From contig CAAEVH010000051.1 of the NCBI GenBank assembly GCA_900759445.1, forward strand, positions 1 through 47,806: DNA of 47,806 bases, given 5' to 3'. Positions 20,746 through 28,387 of the stretch are shown in pieces. Under the pieces are notes generated by a model. It saw only the letters and a program-made list of their open reading frames with translations. It was not told the DNA's origin and did not search any database. The translations under genes and the position numbers were made by a program. Positions within the stretch are counted from its first letter, which is position 1, and every line of letters starts with the position of its first letter. The DNA comes from an uncultured Raoultella sp. Its GTDB lineage: Bacteria > Pseudomonadota > Gammaproteobacteria > Enterobacterales > Enterobacteriaceae.

Positions 20746-23007
20746 TTAGGCCTGGCGCAGATTCTGCGCGGCTTTCACCATGTTGGCCAGCGCAGCGCGG
20801 GTTTCCGGCCAGCCGCGGGTTTTCAGGCCACAGTCCGGGTTGACCCACAGACGCTCTGCCGGGATACGCTGCGCCGCTTTCGCCAGCAGCGCTTCAATCC
20901 ATTCCACGCTCGGCACGTTCGGCGAGTGGATGTCATATACGCCCGGTCCGATTTCGTTCGGGTATTCGAACTCTTCAAACGACTCCAGCAGCTCCATGTC
21001 AGAACGCGAGGTTTCAATGGTGATCACGTCCGCATCCAGTGCGGCAATGGAATCCATGATGTCGTTGAACTCGCAGTAACACATATGGGTGTGGATCTGG
21101 GTATCATCCCGCGCCACCGCGGCATTGATTCGGAAGGCTTCTACGCCCCACTGCAGGTAAGCATCCCAGTCGCTACGCTTAAGCGGCAGGCCTTCACGCA
21201 GCGCCGGCTCATCAATCTGGATAATACCGATACCGGCCGCCTCCAGATCCGCCACTTCGTCACGCAGCGCCAGCGCAATCTGCTTAGCGATGGTTTCACG
21301 GCTGACATCTTCACGCGGGAAGGACCAGCACAGAATGGTCACCGGGCCGGTCAGCATACCTTTCACCGGTTTGTCGGTCAGCGACTGAGCGAATTTCGCC
21401 CACTCAACGGTGATCGCCTCCGGACGGCTGACGTCACCGATCACCACCGGCGGTTTCACGCAGCGGGAGCCGTAGCTCTGGACCCAGCCGTTCTGCGTGA
21501 AGATGAAGCCATCGAGGTGCTCGCCGAAGTACTCCACCATGTCGTTACGCTCGGCTTCGCCGTGAACCAGAACATCTAATCCTAAACGTTCCTGCTCAAC
21601 AATCGCCTGCTTGATGTGCTCCGCAATACCGGTGCGATAGTGGTTCGCATCGAGATTGCCTTTTTTGAAGTCCAGACGCAGGCCACGGATCTCGGTAGTC
21701 TGTGGGAAAGAGCCGATGGTCGTGGTCGGCCACGCCGGTAGATTGAAGCGCGTACGCTGTGCCCTGGCACGCTCAGCGTATGGGCTGTTGCGCTGGCTGT
21801 CCTGAGCGGTAATGGCCGCCAGACGTTTTTCCACCGCCGCATTATGTACGCGGGGCGAGTGACGGCGAGCCTGAATCGGTGCGCTCCATTCAGCCAGTTT
21901 TGCGGTCTCGCCGCTGTTCAGCGCATCGCGCAGCAGCGCCAGCTCTTCACATTTTTGCAGGGCGAAGGCGAACCAGCTTTTCACTTCCGCGTCGAGACGG
22001 GTTTCCACGCTCAGATCGATCGGGCTGTGCAGCAGGGAGCAGGAAGAAGCGATCCACAGCGCACGCTGGCCGATGAGGTCTTTAATTTGCGCATATTTCT
22101 CGGTCAGATCGGCGCGCCAGACGTTGCGCCCGTTGATCAGGCCCGCAGAGAGCAGCCAGTCGGACGGCAGACGCTGATGCAGAGCAGCCACATCATCTTT
22201 ACCGTGCACCAGGTCAACGTGCAGGCCCTGCACCGGCAGCGCGGTGATGGTGTCGAGGTTCGCGGCGATGCCTTCAAAGTAGGTGGTCAGCAGCAGCTTA
22301 AGCTGGCCCGCGAGCGCATCATATGCCGGTTTGAATGCATCCAGCCACGCCTGCGGCAGCTCCAGTACCAGCGCCGGCTCGTCAATCTGCACCCACTCGA
22401 TGCCGCGTTTTGCCAGCTCTGCCAGTACCTGCTGGTAAACCGGCAGGATATCGTTCAGCAGGCTCAAACGGTCAAACTGTTGGCCTTTGACTTTGCCCAA
22501 CCACAGATAAGTGACCGGCCCCAGCAGGACCGGTTTAACCTTATGACCGAGCGCCAGCGCTTCATCCACTTCATCCAGCAGCTGGGTCCAGGTCAGTTTG
22601 AACTGCTGCCCTTTTACAAACTCCGGCACCATGTAGTGGTAGTTGGTGTTAAACCATTTGGTCATTTCTACCGCTGCCGCCGGTTCGCCGGTCGGCGCAC
22701 GGCCGCGACCAATGCGGAACAAGGTATCGATATCAACCGAGCCATCTTTGTTCTGATGACGAGCCGGCACGTTACCCAGTAGCAGGCTGGTGGTCAGAAC
22801 ATGGTCGTACCAGGCGAAATCACCCACCGGCAGCAGGTCAACGCCCGCCTGCTTCTGCTGCTCCCAGTGGCGGGCACGCAGCTCGCGGCCCACCGTCAGC
22901 AGTTCTTCGCGGGTCGAGTGACCCGCCCAGTAGCTCTCTTGCGCTTTTTTCAGCTCGCGACGTAGGCCAACGCGAGGGAAACCGAGGGTGTGATTAATAA
23001 TTGTCAT
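20746..23007 (-). CDS. metE: Cobalamin-independent methionine synthase MetE
   Basis: A 753-residue zinc enzyme transferring a methyl group from 5-methyltetrahydropteroyltri-L-glutamate to homocysteine. It is a fused double TIM barrel: the N-terminal half begins [15 protein letters not shown], and the C-terminal catalytic half begins near [14 protein letters not shown]. The zinc ligands are visible in [12 protein letters not shown] (H641 and C643 by E. coli numbering) and [13 protein letters not shown] (C726). Length equals E. coli MetE, and the ATG at 23007 gives MTIINHTLG. It is divergent from its activator gene metR, and its leader holds a structured repeat. Confidence 0.98.
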   Translation of the reverse strand: MTIINHTLGFPRVGLRRELKKAQESYWAGHSTREELLTVGRELRARHWEQQKQAGVDLLPVGDFAWYDHVLTTSLLLGNVPARHQNKDGSVDIDTLFRIGRGRAPTGEPAAAVEMTKWFNTNYHYMVPEFVKGQQFKLTWTQLLDEVDEALALGHKVKPVLLGPVTYLWLGKVKGQQFDRLSLLNDILPVYQQVLAELAKRGIEWVQIDEPALVLELPQAWLDAFKPAYDALAGQLKLLLTTYFEGIAANLDTITALPVQGLHVDLVHGKDDVAALHQRLPSDWLLSAGLINGRNVWRADLTEKYAQIKDLIGQRALWIASSCSLLHSPIDLSVETRLDAEVKSWFAFALQKCEELALLRDALNSGETAKLAEWSAPIQARRHSPRVHNAAVEKRLAAITAQDSQRNSPYAERARAQRTRFNLPAWPTTTIGSFPQTTEIRGLRLDFKKGNLDANHYRTGIAEHIKQAIVEQERLGLDVLVHGEAERNDMVEYFGEHLDGFIFTQNGWVQSYGSRCVKPPVVIGDVSRPEAITVEWAKFAQSLTDKPVKGMLTGPVTILCWSFPREDVSRETIAKQIALALRDEVADLEAAGIGIIQIDEPALREGLPLKRSDWDAYLQWGVEAFRINAAVARDDTQIHTHMCYCEFNDIMDSIAALDADVITIETSRSDMELLESFEEFEYPNEIGPGVYDIHSPNVPSVEWIEALLAKAAQRIPAERLWVNPDCGLKTRGWPETRAALANMVKAAQNLRQA

Positions 23008-23029
23008 TTTTAAGACCTCATAATTTTTT

Positions 23030-23126
23030 AATCCGAAGGATTTCGGATTCAGGGAAGGCGGCAAGCTTGATCATCCCCGGGTGCTTACTCATGTAAGTGA
23101 CCGGGGTGAGCAAGCGCAGCCAACGC
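23030..23126. repeat. Structured intergenic repeat, short copy, plus hairpin in the metE leader
   Basis: The block 23055-23126 (AAGGCGGCA to GCGCAGCCAACGC) is a second copy of the element at 7702-7845. It folds as CCCCGG (23075-23080) with CCGGGG (23101-23106), enclosing CTTAC (23084-23088) with GTAAG (23093-23097). Immediately beside it, AATCCGAA (23030-23037) and TTCGGATT (23042-23049) form a perfect 8-bp stem. Both lie between the presumed metE promoter and its start codon, so both would be in the metE mRNA leader. Confidence 0.7.
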
Positions 23127-23165
23127 GCCATAAATTCGAAAGACACAGGATTTAGCCATCCAGAT

Positions 23166-23241
23166 GTTTACACATCCATAATTGACAGGTACTGTATATT
23201 CCTCAAGCGCAAATTATTCATGCCGAAGTGAAGGACTTTCA
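23166..23241. promoter_or_regulatory. metE-metR control region
   Basis: TGAAGGACTTTCA at 23229-23241 fits the MetR consensus TGAA-N5-TTCA exactly, but it overlaps the metR ribosome-binding site and start codon, so part of the match may be fortuitous. AGATGTTT and the following bases near 23162-23177 resemble degenerate MetJ met boxes (consensus AGACGTCT). On the minus strand TTGAGG-N17-AATTAT (around 23182-23210) is a possible metE promoter. In E. coli this divergent region is controlled by MetR with homocysteine and by MetJ with SAM. Confidence 0.45.
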
Positions 23242-24194
23242 TGATCGAAATTAAACACCTGAAAACGCTACAGGCGTTGCGGAACAGCGGGTCGCTGGCA
23301 GGCGCTGCGGCGGCTCTGCATCAAACCCAGTCCGCTCTGTCTCACCAGTTCAGCGATCTGGAACAACGCCTTGGCTTCCGTCTGTTTGTGCGTAAAAGTC
23401 AGCCTCTGCGTTTCACCCCGCAGGGGGAGATCCTGCTCCAGCTGGCAAACCAGGTGCTGCCGCAAATCAGCCGCGCGCTGCAGGACTGCCACGAGCCGCA
23501 GCAAACCCGTCTGCGCATCGCTATCGAGTGTCATAGCTGCATACAGTGGTTGACCCCGGCACTGGAGAGTTTCCGCGCCCGCTGGCCGCACGTCGAAGTG
23601 GATTTTCAGTCTGGCGTGACCTTTGACCCGCAGCCAGCCCTGCAGCAAAGCGAGCTGGACCTGGTCATGACCTCCGATATCCTGCCGCGTAGCGGCCTGC
23701 ACTATTCGCCGATGTTCGATTTTGAAGTTCGTCTGGTGCTGGCGCCGGAGCATCCGCTGGCGGCGAAAACGCGCATCGCGCCAGAAGATCTGGCCTCGGA
23801 ACTGCTGTTGATTTATCCGGTTCAGCGCGGTCGCCTGGATATCTGGCGCCACTTCCTGCAGCCGGCCGGTATCAGCCCGCAGCTCAAAAGCGTCGACAAT
23901 ACCCTGCTGTTAATCCAGATGGTCGCCGCACGGATGGGCATCGCCGCCCTGCCGCACTGGGTGGTGGAAAGTTTTGAACGCCAGGGTCTGGTGGTCACCA
24001 AAACCCTGGGCGAAGGACTGTGGAGCCGGCTGTACGCCGCGGTACGCGACGGCGAGCAGCGCCAGCCGGTCACCGAGGCGTTTATTCGCTCAGCGCGGAA
24101 CCACGCTTGCGATCATTTGCCGTTTGTCCGGAGTGCGGAGCGACCCAACGGCGATGGACCCACAGTGAGGCCAGGATCACCAGAGCTCCTGTAA
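23241..24194 (+). CDS. metR: LysR-type regulator of methionine biosynthesis MetR
   Basis: A 317-residue LysR-family transcription factor, same length as E. coli MetR. The winged helix-turn-helix occupies about residues 1-60 ([29 protein letters not shown], quoted in part: [18 protein letters not shown]); the effector domain (about 90-290) binds homocysteine in E. coli. It activates metE and other met genes. It is divergent from metE, 233 bases apart. Its last 113 bases overlap the 3' end of yigM on the opposite strand. Confidence 0.97.
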   Translation: MIEIKHLKTLQALRNSGSLAGAAAALHQTQSALSHQFSDLEQRLGFRLFVRKSQPLRFTPQGEILLQLANQVLPQISRALQDCHEPQQTRLRIAIECHSCIQWLTPALESFRARWPHVEVDFQSGVTFDPQPALQQSELDLVMTSDILPRSGLHYSPMFDFEVRLVLAPEHPLAAKTRIAPEDLASELLLIYPVQRGRLDIWRHFLQPAGISPQLKSVDNTLLLIQMVAARMGIAALPHWVVESFERQGLVVTKTLGEGLWSRLYAAVRDGEQRQPVTEAFIRSARNHACDHLPFVRSAERPNGDGPTVRPGSPELL

Positions 24195-24981
24195 TAAAGC
24201 TCGGCCAGTGGGGCTGTTCCTGCCAGATGGCAAGGTTAACCAGCAGCCCGGCGGGGACATGCACGTTATTCATAATGCCCAGCGTGCCGGCATCCACCTG
24301 CGTGGCCCCGTAGTTCCACATAAAGTAACCCAGCCCCGACGCCGCCACGCCCAGCCAGACCAGAACGCCCCACTGTAGGGTTGTGGTTGGCAGCCGCTGC
24401 GGATTACCCAGCATAAACCAGGCCGCCACTGCCACCAGGAAGGCCCCCATATAGAACCACGCAAACGCGTTGTGCTGCGGCATCGGGCGCAGCTCCATCA
24501 GGCGCTTATAGCCCACCATACCGATAGCAAAACTGAGGTTCGACAGCTGAACCAGCAGCAGTCCCGTCCAGAAATGATCGCTCACTTTGTCATAGCGAAT
24601 AATGGCTGCGCCCAGCACCGCCAGCCCCGCGCTCAGCAGATATCCCCAGCGGAGCTTGCGTCCGCTGAGCAGATCGTAAATCAGCGTGATATACAGCGGC
24701 GTAAAGACGGTAAACAGCAGGAATTCAGAAACCGTCAGGTACACATAGGCGCGGAATGCCAGCAGGTACATGATGCCAAGCTGCATCGCCCCGACCAGCA
24801 TGTAGAGCACGATAGTACGCGGCGATTGCCCGCGGGTACGCAGAAACGGCAGAAAGACCAGCGCCGCCAGCCCCACGCGCATTAGCACGGAAAAGTAGCT
24901 ATCGACGCTACCCGCCAGGTATTCGCCTATCAGGCTAAAGGAAAAAGCCCACAGGATAGTGGTAATAATCAGTAGCGCCAC
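24082..24981 (-). CDS. yigM: Biotin transporter YigM (EamA-type carboxylate/amino-acid transporter family)
   Basis: A 299-residue inner-membrane protein with about ten hydrophobic helices and two EamA/DMT repeats. The sequence and position correspond to E. coli YigM (also called BioP), shown to be a high-affinity biotin importer. The last 37 codons are antisense to the metR 3' end. A perfect inverted repeat at 25031-25063 lies 49 bases upstream of the start, followed on the minus strand by a -10-like TACAAT, so yigM may have its own regulated promoter despite lying 88 bases after yigL. Confidence 0.92.
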   Translation of the reverse strand: MALLIITTILWAFSFSLIGEYLAGSVDSYFSVLMRVGLAALVFLPFLRTRGQSPRTIVLYMLVGAMQLGIMYLLAFRAYVYLTVSEFLLFTVFTPLYITLIYDLLSGRKLRWGYLLSAGLAVLGAAIIRYDKVSDHFWTGLLLVQLSNLSFAIGMVGYKRLMELRPMPQHNAFAWFYMGAFLVAVAAWFMLGNPQRLPTTTLQWGVLVWLGVAASGLGYFMWNYGATQVDAGTLGIMNNVHVPAGLLVNLAIWQEQPHWPSFITGALVILASLWVHRRWVAPHSGQTANDRKRGSALSE

Positions 24982-25030
24982 AATGAATGTCTCTCAGGAA
25001 GAAGAGCACTCATTGTAGCGGAGAGTCAGG

Positions 25031-25063
25031 TTGACGACTGAGCAATAAACGAACAGTCGTCAA
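25031..25063. promoter_or_regulatory. Perfect 10-bp inverted repeat upstream of yigM; possible BirA-type operator
   Basis: TTGACGACTG (25031-25040) and CAGTCGTCAA (25054-25063) are exact reverse complements separated by 13 bases, 33 bp in all. The BirA operator consensus is TTGTAAACC-N15-GGTTTACAA, also TTG...CAA and 33 bp. The outer geometry agrees, but the inner arms differ. Minus-strand TACAAT downstream is a -10 candidate. Neither side has a convincing T-run, so a terminator for yigL is less likely. Confidence 0.45.
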
Positions 25064-25069
25064 TCTTTA

Positions 25070-25870
25070 TCAGGCGAGATAGAGCTTACGCAGATAGTGC
25101 GGCACCGCATCGTCAGCGTTGCTGCCGATCACTTCCAGATCCGGATGCAGGTCTTTCAGCCGCTGGTGAGCGTTCTGCATAATGCAGCCTTTGCCCGCCA
25201 TCGACAGCATTTCTGCGTCGTTCATGCCATCGCCAAACGCGATGCAGTCTTTCAGACCGTAGCCGAGCATTTTGGCAACCGCTTCCAGCGCATGCCCCTT
25301 CGACACGCCACCGGCCATCACTTCCAGGCAGGTCAGCGTGGAGAAGCTGACGTTCACGCGATCGCCCCAGCGGGCGTTGATCGCCTGCTCCAGCGGCAGC
25401 AGATGCTGATGATCATCGCAGGTGAAAAAGACTTTGCTGATCCCTTCGGGATCGAGTTCGCCCACTTCATACAGCTTGTAGTTAAACACCGCTTCTTTGA
25501 AAAAGCGCATCTCTTCCGGGCGATGGCGATTCATATACCACTCATCTTCGCGGTAGACGTTGGTCACCACCTTCGGGTCGTTACGCATCATTTCGAACAG
25601 ATCGGCGGCAATATCACGGTCGAGGTTATGGGCAAAGATCTGTTTTCCCTCGCTGTCGTGCACACGCGCGCCGTTGGAGGTGATCATGTAGGATTTGATG
25701 CCGAGATTGTCACGAATCTGGCCGACATCGATGTAATGGCGTCCGGTGGCGAAGACAAAATTGATCCCGCGCGCGGTCAGCAGCTGCAGCGTCTCTTTTG
25801 CGTAGGGCGTTAAGTAGTGATCGGGAGAAAGCAGCGTGCCATCTAAGTCAGACGCAACAACCTGGTACAT
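25070..25870 (-). CDS. yigL: Pyridoxal phosphate/sugar phosphatase YigL (HAD family, Cof type)
   Basis: A 266-residue HAD-superfamily IIB (Cof-like) phosphatase. Motif I is SDLDGTLL (residues 8-15), motif II the threonine in FATGRH, motif III the lysine of the VSKGHAL region, and motif IV FGDGMNDAEML. E. coli YigL dephosphorylates pyridoxal phosphate and sugar phosphates and is induced during phosphosugar stress through the SgrS small RNA, which stabilises the pldB-yigL mRNA. It lies 14 bases downstream of pldB, preserving that arrangement. Confidence 0.95.
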   Translation of the reverse strand: MYQVVASDLDGTLLSPDHYLTPYAKETLQLLTARGINFVFATGRHYIDVGQIRDNLGIKSYMITSNGARVHDSEGKQIFAHNLDRDIAADLFEMMRNDPKVVTNVYREDEWYMNRHRPEEMRFFKEAVFNYKLYEVGELDPEGISKVFFTCDDHQHLLPLEQAINARWGDRVNVSFSTLTCLEVMAGGVSKGHALEAVAKMLGYGLKDCIAFGDGMNDAEMLSMAGKGCIMQNAHQRLKDLHPDLEVIGSNADDAVPHYLRKLYLA

Positions 25871-25884
25871 AAAAATTTTAACCT

Positions 25885-26907
25885 CTAAGCAGGGCGACGA
25901 GCGTTTTCGTCGGATTCATTGTGTCGACTGAAAAAATCGACGATGGCATTCAGCGCGACTGAGCGCATGGCGTCCTTTTCAAAAAGGATCTCATGGTATG
26001 CCCCTTCTATAACAAGCGGCTTATTACCTTCGCAGGGCCGACCTGCCGCGGCACGGAGTTCGCAGTAGCGCTCGTGCATGCGGTTATCAACCACGCGTTC
26101 TTCTTCTGCCTGCAATAACAGTGTGGGAGTGGTGTCTTTCTCTACGCCCGCCAGCGCCTCTTCGCCTGCGAGGATCCCCTCACGCACCCAGTGGTAGGTT
26201 GGCCCGCCGACGCGCAGCTGTGGTTCATCGGCATAGAAGCGCAGATTACGGCGATAGCGTTGGCGACTGTGCGTCAGCACGTTGACCGAAAAGGGCAGCG
26301 CCCGCCAGCGACCGGTACCCAGCGCATACTCTTCACGAATGCGCTGATGGCCCTCAGCCCAGTCGAGAATATGACGCACCATCCAGTCCGGGAAACGCAT
26401 GACGATACCAAACATGGGCGCGCACAGCGCAATAGCGTCGCAATGCTGCTGGTGACGCTGCAAAAACAGCGTCGCGATGGCCCCGCCCATCGAATGCGCG
26501 AGGATAAACCTTTTTCGCCAGTGGCCAGGGGCAACTTCCTGCTGCCAGAGCGCCGCCAGATCGTCGACATAATCGCTAAAGCGCACCACGTGGCCGCGAT
26601 GGCTGTCGGTCAATATGCGCCCGGAACGCCCCTGGCCGCGATGGTCGATAATCATCACGTCGAAACCGCTGTGGAACAGATCGTAAGCCAGCTCGGCGTA
26701 TTTCACGTAGCTTTCAATACGCCCCGGACAGATGACCACGAGCCGATCGTTATCTTTGGCGCAAAAGCGAACAAAACGGACCGGGACATCGTCTACGCCC
26801 CTGAATTCCGCCTCTTCCCGCTGATGCCAGAAATCGGTGAGTGGCCCCATCGTAAAAGCCGCAAACGCGTTTTCTCGTGTATCCCAATCCTTTTGCTGCC
26901 GAAACAT
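25885..26907 (-). CDS. pldB: Lysophospholipase L2 PldB
   Basis: A 340-residue alpha/beta-hydrolase (Hydrolase_4 type) acting on lysophospholipids at the inner membrane. The nucleophile elbow is FILAHSMGGAIATLF; LLQAEEERVVDN holds a likely acid region and GAYHEILFEKD the catalytic histidine. The ATG at 26907 (MFRQQKDWDTRENAF) matches the E. coli start and length and has AGGGGTG upstream; an in-frame GTG at 26931 would add 8 residues. It is divergent from rhtB and followed by yigL. In E. coli SgrS-dependent processing takes place within pldB. Confidence 0.95.
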   Translation of the reverse strand: MFRQQKDWDTRENAFAAFTMGPLTDFWHQREEAEFRGVDDVPVRFVRFCAKDNDRLVVICPGRIESYVKYAELAYDLFHSGFDVMIIDHRGQGRSGRILTDSHRGHVVRFSDYVDDLAALWQQEVAPGHWRKRFILAHSMGGAIATLFLQRHQQHCDAIALCAPMFGIVMRFPDWMVRHILDWAEGHQRIREEYALGTGRWRALPFSVNVLTHSRQRYRRNLRFYADEPQLRVGGPTYHWVREGILAGEEALAGVEKDTTPTLLLQAEEERVVDNRMHERYCELRAAAGRPCEGNKPLVIEGAYHEILFEKDAMRSVALNAIVDFFSRHNESDENARRPA

Positions 26908-27016
26908 CGGGCTTACACCCCTGTTAACCACTGAAAATCGTTTTTTTAGCGCGCATCACACAATGCTTACGCAATAGCGTATTGTGGCATAAAAACAGAC
27001 AACCAGGGAGTTTCTC

Positions 27017-27637
27017 ATGACGTTCGAGTGGTGGTTCGCCTATCTGCTGACATCCATTATCCTCAGCCTGTCGCCAGGTTCCGGGGCTATTAATACCATG
27101 ACAACCTCGATCAACCACGGCTACCGCGGCGCGGCCGCCTCGATTGCCGGATTACAAACCGGGCTGGCGATCCATATCGTCCTTGTTGGTATCGGCCTGG
27201 GAACGCTGTTTTCCCGCTCGGTGCTGGCCTTCGAGGTGCTGAAGTGGGCCGGGGCGGCGTATCTTATCTGGCTGGGTATTCAGCAATGGCGCGCGGCGGG
27301 TTCGCTCAATCTCAATACCCTGGCAAAGGCGCAAACGCGTGGAAAACTGTTCCAGCGCGCGGTCTTCGTCAACCTGACCAACCCGAAAAGCATTGTCTTT
27401 CTGGCGGCCCTGTTCCCGCAGTTTATCGTGCCGCATCAGCCGCAGGTCATGCAGTATCTGGTTCTCGGCGTCACCACTATTGCGGTAGATATCATTGTGA
27501 TGATTGGCTACGCGACGCTGGCGCAGCGTATTGCGGCATGGATTAAAGGACCGAAACAGATGAAGGCGTTGAACAAAGTCTTCGGATCGTTATTTATGCT
27601 GGTAGGCGCGCTGTTAGCTTCCGCACGCCATGCCTGA
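27017..27637 (+). CDS. rhtB: Homoserine/homoserine lactone efflux protein RhtB
   Basis: A 206-residue LysE/RhtB-family inner-membrane exporter with about six hydrophobic helices. The family signature [13 protein letters not shown] occurs at about residues 17-29 and [21 protein letters not shown] in the middle. AGGGAG is well placed before the ATG. Upstream, nested inverted repeats CACAA (26959-26963)/TTGTG (26982-26986) and TACGC/GCGTA (26968-26972, 26977-26981) could be an operator. It is convergent with its paralogue rhtC. Confidence 0.96.
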   Translation: MTFEWWFAYLLTSIILSLSPGSGAINTMTTSINHGYRGAAASIAGLQTGLAIHIVLVGIGLGTLFSRSVLAFEVLKWAGAAYLIWLGIQQWRAAGSLNLNTLAKAQTRGKLFQRAVFVNLTNPKSIVFLAALFPQFIVPHQPQVMQYLVLGVTTIAVDIIVMIGYATLAQRIAAWIKGPKQMKALNKVFGSLFMLVGALLASARHA

Positions 27638-27646
27638 CGGGAGAGT

Positions 27647-27671
27647 CCCGGTTTGCCTGAAGCAAACCGGG
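27647..27671. other. Hairpin between convergent rhtB and rhtC
   Basis: CCCGGTTTGC (27647-27656) and GCAAACCGGG (27662-27671) form a perfect 10-bp stem with a 5-base loop, centred between two convergent stop codons. Neither strand has a T-run, so it may act as a 3'-end protecting stem or weak bidirectional terminator. Confidence 0.7.
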
Positions 27672-27682
27672 AAAATCTGCGC

Positions 27683-28303
27683 TTAGCGCGAAATGATCAG
27701 ATGAATGCCGAAGCCGGCAAAGAGCGTTCCGGCAATGCCGTCGATCCATTTTGCCATTCGCTGGTAGCCGCGACGCATCGTCGGTAGGGCGAACAGGCTG
27801 GCGACCACGGTAAACCAGGCCAGCGTTTCCAGAACAATCAGCAGGAAAATCCCCCAGCGCTCGCCCGTGCCAACGTTATCGCCGACAAACAGGGAGAAGA
27901 CGGAACCAAAATAGATAATCGCCTTCGGGTTAGCGAGGTTGGTCAGCAGCCCTTTCAGGAAGCTACGGCCGCTGCGGGCCAGCTCGACCTGCGGCTCCGG
28001 CGCCGCCACGGCGCTTTTCTTCAGCGCCCCGCGCAGCATCTGATAACCCATCCAGCACAGGTACAGTCCACCGCCCACCATGATAATGGTGTGCAGCCAG
28101 GCCATTTTTTCGATAATCAGGTGCAGGCCAAGCAGCGCGACGCCCGCCCAGACCATGACGCCACAGGTAATCCCCAGCACGCCCATCATGGCCTCTTTAC
28201 GAGAACGACTCACGGCGGTCTGAGAAACAAAGAAAAAGTCCGGGCCAGGACTCATCAGCGCAATGATATGCACCAGCGCGACGGTGAGGAAAAGCATTAG
28301 CAT
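27683..28303 (-). CDS. rhtC: Threonine efflux protein RhtC
   Basis: A 206-residue LysE/RhtB-family exporter with about six membrane helices. LMSPGPDFFFVSQTAVSRSRK (quoted in part: MSPGPDFFFVSQTA) is the family's first-helix signature, and LLTNLANPKAIIYF the central one. E. coli RhtC exports threonine. The ribosome-binding site (GGGGG) lies inside an inverted repeat, ATTGCC (28305-28310)/GGCAAT (28323-28328), that could fold over it. It is downstream of recQ on the same strand and convergent with rhtB. Confidence 0.95.
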   Translation of the reverse strand: MLMLFLTVALVHIIALMSPGPDFFFVSQTAVSRSRKEAMMGVLGITCGVMVWAGVALLGLHLIIEKMAWLHTIIMVGGGLYLCWMGYQMLRGALKKSAVAAPEPQVELARSGRSFLKGLLTNLANPKAIIYFGSVFSLFVGDNVGTGERWGIFLLIVLETLAWFTVVASLFALPTMRRGYQRMAKWIDGIAGTLFAGFGIHLIISR

Positions 28304-28387
28304 GATTGCCCCCTAATCTATCGGCAATTTGGATCGCAGGAATATAGTGAAGACCGAAACTATCCTGACACTTTTTTGCCCGGCTGA

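Noticed and set aside
20335..21579. 414-codon open frame on the plus strand
   Set aside because: Antisense to metE and the adjacent gene; composition (Arg/His/Gln-rich) is what GC-rich third-position coding gives on the opposite strand. No ribosome-binding site or known domain.
25031..25063. Palindrome upstream of yigM as the yigL terminator
   Set aside because: On the minus strand it is followed by CCTGACTC, not a T-run, so a regulatory site is preferred.
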